Part shown: positions 5,205 through 10,986 of the stretch, piece by piece
Position numbering within the stretch: position 1 is the first letter of the stretch
Layout of the letters: each line of letters opens with the position of its first letter
Origin: Lachnospiraceae bacterium
GTDB taxonomy: Bacteria > Bacillota > Clostridia > Lachnospirales > Lachnospiraceae
NCBI GenBank assembly: GCA_900770785.1
Contig: CAAGLJ010000166.1
Span: 1-10,986, forward strand
Length of the DNA: 10,986 nucleotides
Reading direction: 5' to 3'
Position numbers and translations under genes: made by a program
Notes under the pieces: generated by a model
Database searches by the model: none
Told to the model about the DNA's origin: nothing
The model's input: only the letters and a program-made list of their open reading frames with translations

Positions 5205-6875
5205 CTAAAAGAGTCCCGTAATCACTCCCTGGGAGTCTACATCAATGCTCATCGCTGCCGGTTTCTTAGGCAGACCAGGCATAGTCATGACAGCACCGGT
5301 CAGTACCACCACAAAGCCTGCACCTGCACTGACATAGGCCTCTCTGACCAAAACGCTGAAGTCCTCGGGCCGTCCCAGTAAATCCGGGTTATCCGAAAGG
5401 GAATACTGGGTTTTTGCCATACACACCGGCAGATTGCCAAAGCCCAGCTCTTCCAGCTTTGCCAGCTGCTTTGCTGCCGCAGGGGCCAGCTCTATTCCTT
5501 TTGCTCCATAAATCTCTTTGGCAACGGTTTCGATTTTTTCTTTTAAAGAAAGATCATCTTCATACAGAACCTTGAAGTTTGAAGGCTTTTCTTCCAGTGT
5601 TTTTAATACCTTTTCTGCCAGCTTAAGGCCGCCTTCTCCCCCCTTTTCCCAAACCCGGGAAATGGCAAATTCACAGTTTCTGTCCTCACAGAACTTCTGT
5701 ACATAGTCGGTTTCGGCCTGGGTGTCGCTGACAAAGGCATTTAAGGTAACCACTACAGGAACACCATATTTTTGCAGATTCTCAATATGCTTTTCCAGGT
5801 TGACGATTCCTCTTGACAGGGCTTCAACATTTTCCTGGTTTAAATCGGCTTTCGCAACACCGCCGTTATACTTTAAAGCACGAATGGTCGCCACGAGTAC
5901 CACCGCATCCGGCTTAAGGCCTGCCATCCGGCATTTGATGTCAAAAAACTTTTCCGCTCCCAAATCTGCCCCAAAGCCTGCCTCTGTAATAACATAATCT
6001 GCAATTTTCAAAGCGGTTTTCGTAGCTCTTACGGAGTTGCAGCCATGAGCAATATTGGCAAAGGGACCGCCATGCACCAGTGCCGGGGTATGCTCCAGAG
6101 TCTGAATCAGGTTTGGCTTCAGGGCATCCTTCAAAAGAGCCGCCATAGAGCCAACGGCTCCCAGCTCTTTTGCCGTAACCGGCTCTCCGGCAAAATTATA
6201 GGCTACCACCATACGGGACAGGCGTGCCTTTAAATCGTCCATATCATCTGCCAGACACAGTACCGCCATGATTTCAGAGGCAACCGTAATCACGAAATGG
6301 TCTTCTCTTACGGTTCCATCCATCTTATTTCCCAGTCCTACCACAACATTGCGAAGGACACGGTCATTCATGTCCAGACAACGTTTCCAGACCACACTTC
6401 TGGTATCGATTCCCAATTCATTTCCCTGCTGGATATGATTGTCCAAAAGGGCAGCCAGCAGATTATTGGCAGAGGTAATGGCATGAAAATCTCCGGTAAA
6501 ATGCAGATTTAAATCTTCCATGGGAACCACCTGGGCATATCCGCCGCCGGCAGCTCCTCCCTTTACGCCGAAGCAGGGGCCTAAAGAAGGCTCTCTTAAG
6601 GCAATAACCGCCTTTTTCTTCAATTTGCCAAAGGCCTGGCCCAATCCTACCGTAGTGGTAGTCTTTCCCTCTCCTGCCGGAGTAGGATTTATTGCCGTAA
6701 CCAAAATCAGTTTTCCGTCGGGATTTCCTTTTACCTTGTTTATGTATTGATCAGAAATCTTTGCTTTATATTTGCCATAAAGCTCCAATTCATCCATACT
6801 CATATCAAGGGTCTTTGCTACTTCTGTGATGGGCTCCATTACCGCTTCCTGAGCAATCTGAATATCTGTTTTCAT
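5205..6875 (-). CDS. fhs: Formate-tetrahydrofolate ligase
   Basis: A 556-residue cytosolic enzyme joining formate to tetrahydrofolate at the cost of ATP to give 10-formyl-THF, the entry step of the methyl branch of the Wood-Ljungdahl pathway and a source of one-carbon units for purines. Visible: P-loop TPAGEGKTTTTVGLG (65-79, K71), EPSLGPCFGVKGGAAGGGYA (95-114), PMEDLNLHFTGD (118-129) and LTGAVMTMPGLPKKPAA (525-541); length equals the family norm. The longer start at 6887 was rejected: that ATG is part of the ribosome site ATGGAGGG (6880-6887) serving the ATG at 6875, and MKTDIQIAQEA is the usual beginning. It follows ftsK by 50 bases, with a 6-bp hairpin (6892-6914) without a T run between, so transcription from ftsK may continue into it. 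No folD, fchA or other Wood-Ljungdahl genes are present here, so acetogenesis cannot be claimed from this gene alone. Confidence 0.97.
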   Translation of the reverse strand: MKTDIQIAQEAVMEPITEVAKTLDMSMDELELYGKYKAKISDQYINKVKGNPDGKLILVTAINPTPAGEGKTTTTVGLGQAFGKLKKKAVIALREPSLGPCFGVKGGAAGGGYAQVVPMEDLNLHFTGDFHAITSANNLLAALLDNHIQQGNELGIDTRSVVWKRCLDMNDRVLRNVVVGLGNKMDGTVREDHFVITVASEIMAVLCLADDMDDLKARLSRMVVAYNFAGEPVTAKELGAVGSMAALLKDALKPNLIQTLEHTPALVHGGPFANIAHGCNSVRATKTALKIADYVITEAGFGADLGAEKFFDIKCRMAGLKPDAVVLVATIRALKYNGGVAKADLNQENVEALSRGIVNLEKHIENLQKYGVPVVVTLNAFVSDTQAETDYVQKFCEDRNCEFAISRVWEKGGEGGLKLAEKVLKTLEEKPSNFKVLYEDDLSLKEKIETVAKEIYGAKGIELAPAAAKQLAKLEELGFGNLPVCMAKTQYSLSDNPDLLGRPEDFSVLVREAYVSAGAGFVVVLTGAVMTMPGLPKKPAAMSIDVDSQGVITGLF

Positions 6876-6879
6876 TTTT

Positions 6880-6885
6880 CCCTCC
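6880..6885 (-). promoter_or_regulatory. Shine-Dalgarno that sets the fhs start
   Basis: GGAGGG, 4 bases before ATG 6875. The in-frame ATG at 6887 runs directly into this site and would lack its own ribosome binding site. Confidence 0.8.
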
Positions 6886-6925
6886 ATTTCTGCTGCTTTT
6901 CCTTTTCCAGCAGCCTTCCTTTCTC

Positions 6926-9619
6926 TTACAGTACCTCTTCAATGTAGGACTCAAACTGTTCCAGGGACATCAGTACCTTCCTTGGCTTGGTTCCTTCCTC
7001 TTCTCCTACTACTCCTGCATCCGCCAACTGATCCATAATGCGGGCAGCCCGGTTAAAACCGATTTTGAACACTCTCTGGAGCATTCCGATAGAAGCCTTG
7101 TCTTTTTCAATAATAAATTTCCCTGCTTCTTCAAAATAAGAATCTCTTTGGCTGTCCGGGCCACCGCCTGTACCTGTGGCTGCGGTACCTCCGATATTCT
7201 TAATCTTCTCCTCAATATCTTCACTGTAGACATTTCCCAGGGTCTGGTTCTTCAAGAAGTCTACTACGTCACCAACCTCCCGGTCTGAAACGAAGGCCCC
7301 CTGCATACGTGCAGGCTTTGGATAGCCCTGGGGATAAAACAGCATATCTCCCTTTCCCAAGAGCTTCTCGGCTCCGTTCATATCCAGAATGGTTCTGGAA
7401 TCCACACCACTGGAAACGGCAAAGGCAACCCGACTTGGCATATTGGCTTTAATTAAGCCGGTAATGACATCTACACTGGGCCTCTGCGTAGCAATAATCA
7501 AGTGGATTCCCGCAGCTCTTGCCAGCTGGGCCAGACGGCAGATGGATTCCTCCACCTCTCCCGGTGCTACCATCATCAAATCCGCCAGCTCGTCTACGAT
7601 AATGACAATCTGAGGCATTCTGGGAGGTACATCCTGCTCTCCCCGCTCCAGCCGTTTGTCAATTTCTCCATTATAGCCCTTTAAATCCCGGACGTTAAAA
7701 TCCGCAAATTTCTGGTATCGGTCGGTCATTTCCGCCACCCCCCAGTGAAGGGCACCGGCAGCCTTCTTAGGATCGGTAACCACCGGAATCAGCAAGTGGG
7801 GAATGCCGTTATAGACACTCAGCTCCACCACCTTCGGGTCAATCATGATCAGCTTCACTTCCTCCGGTCTGGCCTTGTATAAAATACTCATAATCAACGT
7901 ATTGATACATACAGATTTACCGCTGCCGGTAGCGCCGGCAATCAGCATATGGGGCATTTTGGCAATATCGGTCACTACCACTTTGCCCGCAATATCCTTA
8001 CCCACTGCAAAGGCCAGCCTGGAAGGAAACTCCTGGTATTCTTTGCTTTCCAAAAGCTCCCTTAAGCCTACCGCTGAATTTTCCTTATTGGGTACTTCAA
8101 TTCCTACCGCCGCCTTTCCCGGAATGGGTGCCTCAATTCGGATATCCGTTGCTGCCAGATTCAGCTTAATATCGTCTGCCAATCCTACAATTTTACTGAC
8201 CTTTACTCCCTGCTCCGGCTGAAGCTCATATCGGGTAACCGAAGGCCCCTGACTGATATCGGTTATGGTCACCTTAACACCGAAGGTAGCCAGCGTCTGC
8301 TGCAGCCTCATGGCCGTTTCCTTAAGCTGTTCGGTTCCTCCCTGATTCTGGCTGGTATTCATTTTCGCCAGACAGGACAAAGGGGGGAAGTGATAGGGCC
8401 GGTTTGCCGCAGCTTTTTCTTTCGGCTGTACCGTCGGTTCTATTCCGTCCCCACCGGGCTGTGCCGCAGCTTTCCTTTCTTCTGCCCGTTCCTGCTTTGG
8501 CAGCGGGTCCGGGGTCTTCAGGGCAGGCTTTGGCTGAATTTCGAGCGGCTCCTTCCAGTCATCCTCTCTGCCTTCCGGTTCAGCTTCCATAGGCGGCAGA
8601 GTAATTTCTTCCAATTCCACGGGCTGTGCGGTATGTATTCGCACCTTACTGAAATCAAAGTCGGACTCCTGCTTCTTTTCTTCTGTATTTACTGCATTTG
8701 CCGTCTCCCTTCGGGTAATCTGTGTTCCCGTATTTTGCAGAGTGATTTCATGAATATCCTCATGCCTGAACTCCTCTTTAACAGGAGCTTCCTTTTTTAA
8801 CCGGGTATCCAGCATAACCCCGGACACCTTCTTATCCATTCTGAGAATTTTCTCTGCTTCCTCCCGATTCTGGCGTAAGGCCTCCTGGCGGCTGTTCTCT
8901 TTTTCCTCTTCCTGCAGGCGGTAACGCTCTTCTGCCAGCTCTTCTCTCCTTTTTCTTACCCTTTCTCTGCGAAGATTTACATCTTCTCTGGCAGAATTAA
9001 CCATGTGGCGTCCTTTTTTCTTCATCCCGCTGACCAGTGACTTGCCTGTGAGAATGACCAGGCAGCCCAGGGACAATACCAGCAGAAGAAAAACCGCCCC
9101 CAGCATATCCAGAAGGGAATAGAACAGATAGGCCAGGGTTCCTCCCAGAATACCGCCTCCACGCCTTTCTTCCCTTCCCAGCTGATAAAAGGCCAGAGGG
9201 GAATAGCCTTCCAGTGAAGCCATATCCCCCTGCAAAAGATGGAGTAAAGACATAATAACCAGAAGGAGGGTTATGGCTGCCGCCAGCTTAAGCATTGCCA
9301 GGGTATTCCCCTTATTGGAAATGCCGAAGGCCACCAGCAAAAAAATACATATCGGTGCCACATAAGCCATTATCCCAAAAACACCGAAGAGAACACCACT
9401 AAGGGCATCTCCTACGGGTCCAATAATACCGAAATTACAGAAAAACAATAATACTACAGCGGTAAACAGAAGCAAGAGAAGAAGCTCTTTACCAATCTTC
9501 TTCTCTTCCTCACTTGTTACCCGTCTGCTGCTCTGTCTGGAAGAAGCCGCCGTCTTTCTTCCCGCAGAGCTTCTATTTCCGGAAGCACCTTTTTTTCTTG
9601 TACCTGAATTGGATGCCAT
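6926..9619 (-). CDS. ftsK: DNA translocase FtsK/SpoIIIE
   Basis: An 897-residue, membrane-anchored, hexameric ATP-driven DNA pump that clears chromosomes from the division septum; in spore formers a SpoIIIE-type member also moves the chromosome into the forespore. Visible: basic Ser/Arg-rich cytoplasmic N-terminus (1-42); four membrane segments (about 45-62, 73-99, 107-130, 158-190); a charged linker (200-410) with a coiled-coil-like stretch (210-262); the alpha domain; RecA-like motor with Walker A AGATGSGKS (561-569), Walker B IVIIVDELADL (671-681, D676/E677) and TQRPS (711-715); a Gly/Thr-rich hinge (809-820); and the winged-helix gamma domain (about 832-893, KASIGMLQRVFKIGFNRAAR), which reads KOPS/SRS-type DNA signals. 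No key residue is missing. Start: ATG 9619; the ribosome site AGGAAGG (9632-9638) is 12 bases away, rather far. The order tepA-ftsK is conserved in Firmicutes (ymfB upstream of spoIIIE in B. subtilis). Whether it acts mainly in division or sporulation cannot be told from sequence. Confidence 0.97.
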   Translation of the reverse strand: MASNSGTRKKGASGNRSSAGRKTAASSRQSSRRVTSEEEKKIGKELLLLLLFTAVVLLFFCNFGIIGPVGDALSGVLFGVFGIMAYVAPICIFLLVAFGISNKGNTLAMLKLAAAITLLLVIMSLLHLLQGDMASLEGYSPLAFYQLGREERRGGGILGGTLAYLFYSLLDMLGAVFLLLVLSLGCLVILTGKSLVSGMKKKGRHMVNSAREDVNLRRERVRKRREELAEERYRLQEEEKENSRQEALRQNREEAEKILRMDKKVSGVMLDTRLKKEAPVKEEFRHEDIHEITLQNTGTQITRRETANAVNTEEKKQESDFDFSKVRIHTAQPVELEEITLPPMEAEPEGREDDWKEPLEIQPKPALKTPDPLPKQERAEERKAAAQPGGDGIEPTVQPKEKAAANRPYHFPPLSCLAKMNTSQNQGGTEQLKETAMRLQQTLATFGVKVTITDISQGPSVTRYELQPEQGVKVSKIVGLADDIKLNLAATDIRIEAPIPGKAAVGIEVPNKENSAVGLRELLESKEYQEFPSRLAFAVGKDIAGKVVVTDIAKMPHMLIAGATGSGKSVCINTLIMSILYKARPEEVKLIMIDPKVVELSVYNGIPHLLIPVVTDPKKAAGALHWGVAEMTDRYQKFADFNVRDLKGYNGEIDKRLERGEQDVPPRMPQIVIIVDELADLMMVAPGEVEESICRLAQLARAAGIHLIIATQRPSVDVITGLIKANMPSRVAFAVSSGVDSRTILDMNGAEKLLGKGDMLFYPQGYPKPARMQGAFVSDREVGDVVDFLKNQTLGNVYSEDIEEKIKNIGGTAATGTGGGPDSQRDSYFEEAGKFIIEKDKASIGMLQRVFKIGFNRAARIMDQLADAGVVGEEEGTKPRKVLMSLEQFESYIEEVL

Positions 9620-9647
9620 AAAATAACTAAACCTTCCTGTTTTTGTT

Positions 9648-9665
9648 CTAGTGAATAAACACTAG
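9648..9665. repeat. Perfect 6-bp palindrome arms in the ftsK leader
   Basis: CTAGTG, six bases, CACTAG. It overlaps the transcription start expected from the promoter candidate at 9669-9698, the usual place for an operator, or would form a hairpin at the mRNA 5' end. Neither strand has a T run after it, so it is not a terminator. Confidence 0.45.
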
Positions 9666-9668
9666 GAT

Positions 9669-9698
9669 AGTATAGCATACTCTTTTATCTTTTTCCAA
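9669..9698 (-). promoter_or_regulatory. Vegetative (SigmaA-type) promoter candidate for ftsK, with extended -10
   Basis: Minus strand: TTGGAA (9693-9698; 4 of 6 to TTGACA), 18-base spacer ending in TGC (9675-9677), then TATACT (9669-9674; 5 of 6 to TATAAT). The TG dinucleotide one base before the -10 box makes an extended -10. The -35 box lies inside the last codons of tepA. The predicted start is near 9662. Confidence 0.55.
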
Positions 9699-10446
9699 TC
9701 ATTTCATGCAATTTTGAAACCGCCTGTGCAATCCCGCCTACTTCGTTGATTATCCCTTCTTCTACCGCTTCTCTTCCCACCAGAATGGTCCCTACATCCT
9801 TGGTCAGCATACCCGTTTCCATCATCAGCTCCTCCATTCTGTCTCCGCTGATTCTGCAATGAGAGCTGACAAAATTAATGATTCTGTTCTGCATCTGTCT
9901 GAAATAATCGAAGGTAGGCTGGGCACCGATTACCAGTCCGCTTAAACGTACCGGATGAATGACCATCGTTCCTGTAGGAACGATGAAGGAGTAGTCACTG
10001 CTGACGGCTATGGGTACTCCTATGGAATGGCTTCCGCCCAGCACCAGTGATACGGTGGGTTTACTTAAAGAGGCAATCATCTCTGCAATGGCCAGTCCTG
10101 CCTCCACATCCCCGCCCATAGTATTAAGAAGAATTAAAACTCCCTCCGTTTCCTGAGAGTCCTCAATGGAAGCCAGAACGGGTAAAATATGCTCATATTT
10201 TGTTGCTTTTGCATTATTTCCCAGTACATCATGGCCTTCCACCTCTCCGATAATCGTAATCAGCTGTATCTGATGCTTTTGTCGGTTCTCATTCAGCAGG
10301 GTACTTCCCTCTTCCTTAATTTGTTCCTGCTTCCATTTTTCCTTTTCAATCTTTTCCCCCGTATCCCTCAGATTCTTCTTCTCCTTAGACTCATCACCGG
10401 AGTGACTGTTCTTTTTTTCGTACTCTTTATTCTTGTTTTTTCCCAT
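9685..10446 (-). CDS. tepA: ClpP-fold serine protease TepA (translocation-enhancing protein family)
   Basis: A 253-residue protein of the ClpP/crotonase fold, TepA (YmfB) branch. The first 55 or so residues are highly charged low-complexity sequence; the fold spans about 57-253. Catalytic triad by alignment with ClpP: Ser141 in LGGSHSIGVPIA, His164 in MVIHPVR, Asp217 in LTKDVGT; the oxyanion-side motif LLNTMGGDVEAGLAIAEMI (106-124) is intact, so the enzyme is probably active. There is no signal peptide or membrane segment, and no Clp ATPase gene nearby. B. subtilis TepA was linked to protein export and, more recently, to degradation of small acid-soluble spore proteins at germination; which applies here is unknown. 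Start: ATG 10446, served by GGAGG at 10452-10456; the in-frame ATG at 10458 overlaps that site and is rejected. It stands directly upstream of ftsK, a conserved order, and behind a strong terminator, so it should have its own promoter, which I could not pinpoint. Confidence 0.9.
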   Translation of the reverse strand: MGKNKNKEYEKKNSHSGDESKEKKNLRDTGEKIEKEKWKQEQIKEEGSTLLNENRQKHQIQLITIIGEVEGHDVLGNNAKATKYEHILPVLASIEDSQETEGVLILLNTMGGDVEAGLAIAEMIASLSKPTVSLVLGGSHSIGVPIAVSSDYSFIVPTGTMVIHPVRLSGLVIGAQPTFDYFRQMQNRIINFVSSHCRISGDRMEELMMETGMLTKDVGTILVGREAVEEGIINEVGGIAQAVSKLHEMIGKR

Positions 10447-10451
10447 AATAA

Positions 10452-10456
10452 CCTCC
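10452..10456 (-). promoter_or_regulatory. Shine-Dalgarno that sets the tepA start
   Basis: GGAGG, 5 bases before ATG 10446. The upstream in-frame ATG at 10458 is part of the same ATGGAGG string and cannot use it. Confidence 0.8.
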
Positions 10457-10476
10457 ATTCCGAAGCATTTTAAGCT

Positions 10477-10498
10477 GAGGAGTGCAAGCAGTCTCCTC
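10477..10498. repeat. Inverted repeat in the tepA leader
   Basis: Perfect 6-bp GC-rich arms GAGGAG/CTCCTC around a 10-base loop, about 20 bases upstream of the tepA ribosome site. It could be a leader hairpin or protein-binding site; no T run follows on either strand. Confidence 0.3.
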
Positions 10499-10517
10499 TT
10501 CTCTTTTAGGATTGCAC

Positions 10518-10545
10518 AAAAAAAAGAGCTTATTCAGCTCTTTTT
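10518..10545 (-). terminator. Strong intrinsic terminator after the partial membrane-protein gene
   Basis: A perfect 10-bp stem (10521-10530 with 10536-10545, core AGAGCT/AGCTCT) with a 5-base loop, followed on the minus strand by a run of eight Ts counted over 10518-10525. It begins 5 bases after the stop codon of the upstream gene. The A/T symmetry gives five Ts on the plus strand too, so it could stop transcription both ways. Confidence 0.9.
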
Positions 10546-10550
10546 CAGGT

Positions 10551-10969
10551 TTACAATTCCTTTAAATCATAATCATCATTCACATTATAATTGTTTAAAT
10601 CATAACGCATCAGCTCTTTAGGCGGCTCAAAAGCATAGTCCATTGCCTTTTTCATATGTTTTTTGGGCACCGGTAAAGGATTGGGAATGAATTGAATCTT
10701 TTCTTTCCCTTCACCCTCTGTTATGGCCGCTTTTGTCTCCTTTTCGGGTAGGGCTTCATCTTCCTTTAGCCTTTGCTCTGCTTCTTCCCTCTGCTGCTTT
10801 GACAAAGCCTTATTTGCCGCTCTTTTTCTAACGGCCCTGGCGATGGGTCTGACAAAGGAAAAGAGCCAGAAAATCGATGCCCAGACAAACCATATCAAAT
10901 GACCGGAAGTATCTTTATTCACCGGAAAATCGTATACACTGATTATTCCCATGACCGCCACAAGGATAA
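10551..10969 (-). CDS. Small membrane protein of unknown function, 5' end missing
   Basis: A 3'-terminal fragment of at least 139 codons. A GTG at 10961 could be read as a start (136 residues), but it has no ribosome site, and the frame stays open upstream with hydrophobic codons (F-I-L-V before A-V-M-G-I-I-S-V-Y), so the fragment probably begins inside a membrane helix. In GTG numbering: rest of helix one (1-10), second helix HLIWFVWASIFWLFSFV (21-37), basic segment RPIARAVRKRAANK (38-51), a charged Glu/Lys-rich helix (52-87), then a distinctive tail with IPNPLPVPKKHMKKAMDYAF (92-111) and NNYNVNDDYDLKEL (123-136). Two helices with a basic inner flank suggest a cytoplasmic C-terminal tail. 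It matches no family I can name. It ends at a strong terminator, so it belongs to an upstream transcription unit outside the window. Bases from 10970 are adapter-identical, so nothing beyond that should be translated. Confidence 0.75.
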
Positions 10970-10986
10970 AGATCGGAAGAGCACAC
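10970..10986. other. Illumina TruSeq adapter sequence at contig end (artefact)
   Basis: The final 17 bases, AGATCGGAAGAGCACAC, are identical to the first 17 bases of the standard Illumina TruSeq read-1 adapter. They end exactly at the edge of the sequence, as expected from adapter read-through left untrimmed in assembly. Base 10970 (A) could belong to either genome or adapter. Confidence 0.95.

Noticed and set aside
6892..6914. Hairpin between ftsK and fhs (GCTGCT/AGCAGC) as a terminator
   Set aside because: Only a 6-bp stem with an 11-base purine-rich loop and no T run on the minus strand; at most a leader hairpin.
9685..10446. Canonical ClpP subunit of the ClpXP/ClpCP protease
   Set aside because: GGSHSIGVPIA around the active serine, the charged N-terminal extension and the position next to ftsK mark the TepA branch instead.
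10959..10961. GTG as the true start of the last gene
   Set aside because: No ribosome site can be seen, and hydrophobic codons continue in frame upstream to the adapter boundary, so the gene is more likely truncated there.
1..10986. Mobile element, prophage, CRISPR array or defence system
   Set aside because: All genes are co-directional core or housekeeping genes; no transposase, integrase, direct-repeat array or att-like duplication was seen.

Overview
The window reads as an ordinary, tightly packed chromosomal segment of a spore-forming, strictly anaerobic Firmicute, most likely a Lachnospiraceae (Clostridium cluster XIVa) member. This is inferred from the sporulation pair yqfC/yqfD, the electron-bifurcating transhydrogenase pair nfnA/nfnB, a full-length formate-tetrahydrofolate ligase, the tepA-ftsK gene order and strong GGAGG ribosome binding sites. 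All nine genes lie on the minus strand, so transcription runs from high to low coordinates. No rRNA, tRNA, CRISPR array, insertion sequence, phage gene or toxin-antitoxin module was seen.

In transcription order: (1) a 5'-truncated small membrane protein of unknown function (10551-10969), closed by a strong intrinsic terminator; (2) a TepA-type ClpP-fold serine protease (9685-10446); (3) the DNA translocase ftsK/spoIIIE (6926-9619), with a promoter candidate and a palindrome in front of it; (4) fhs (5205-6875); (5) a membrane-anchored zinc-ribbon / TPR-like / double CHB_HEX_C protein of unknown function (3740-5140); (6-7) nfnA and nfnB (3620 to 1329), followed by an intrinsic terminator; (8) rlmH (752-1231); (9) yqfC (431-727) and the first 135 codons of yqfD, which starts at a TTG and runs off the left edge (1-406). 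No gene-free stretch exceeds about 120 bases.

The neighbourhood mixes chromosome segregation (ftsK), one-carbon and redox metabolism (fhs, nfnAB), ribosome modification (rlmH) and forespore/mother-cell development (yqfCD). NfnAB couples NADH and reduced ferredoxin oxidation to NADPH formation, and Fhs feeds formate into the folate pool, so both fit an acetogen-like or mixed-acid fermenter. They are not demonstrably one operon.

I found no convincing undescribed system. The most consequential observation is technical: the last 17 bases are identical to the start of the Illumina TruSeq adapter, so the right edge is an untrimmed contig end and the last gene is cut by artefact. The best biological leads are a SigmaE-like promoter placed so that yqfC would be transcribed almost leaderless, the unnamed zinc-ribbon/CHB_HEX_C membrane protein, and a palindrome sitting on the predicted ftsK transcription start.
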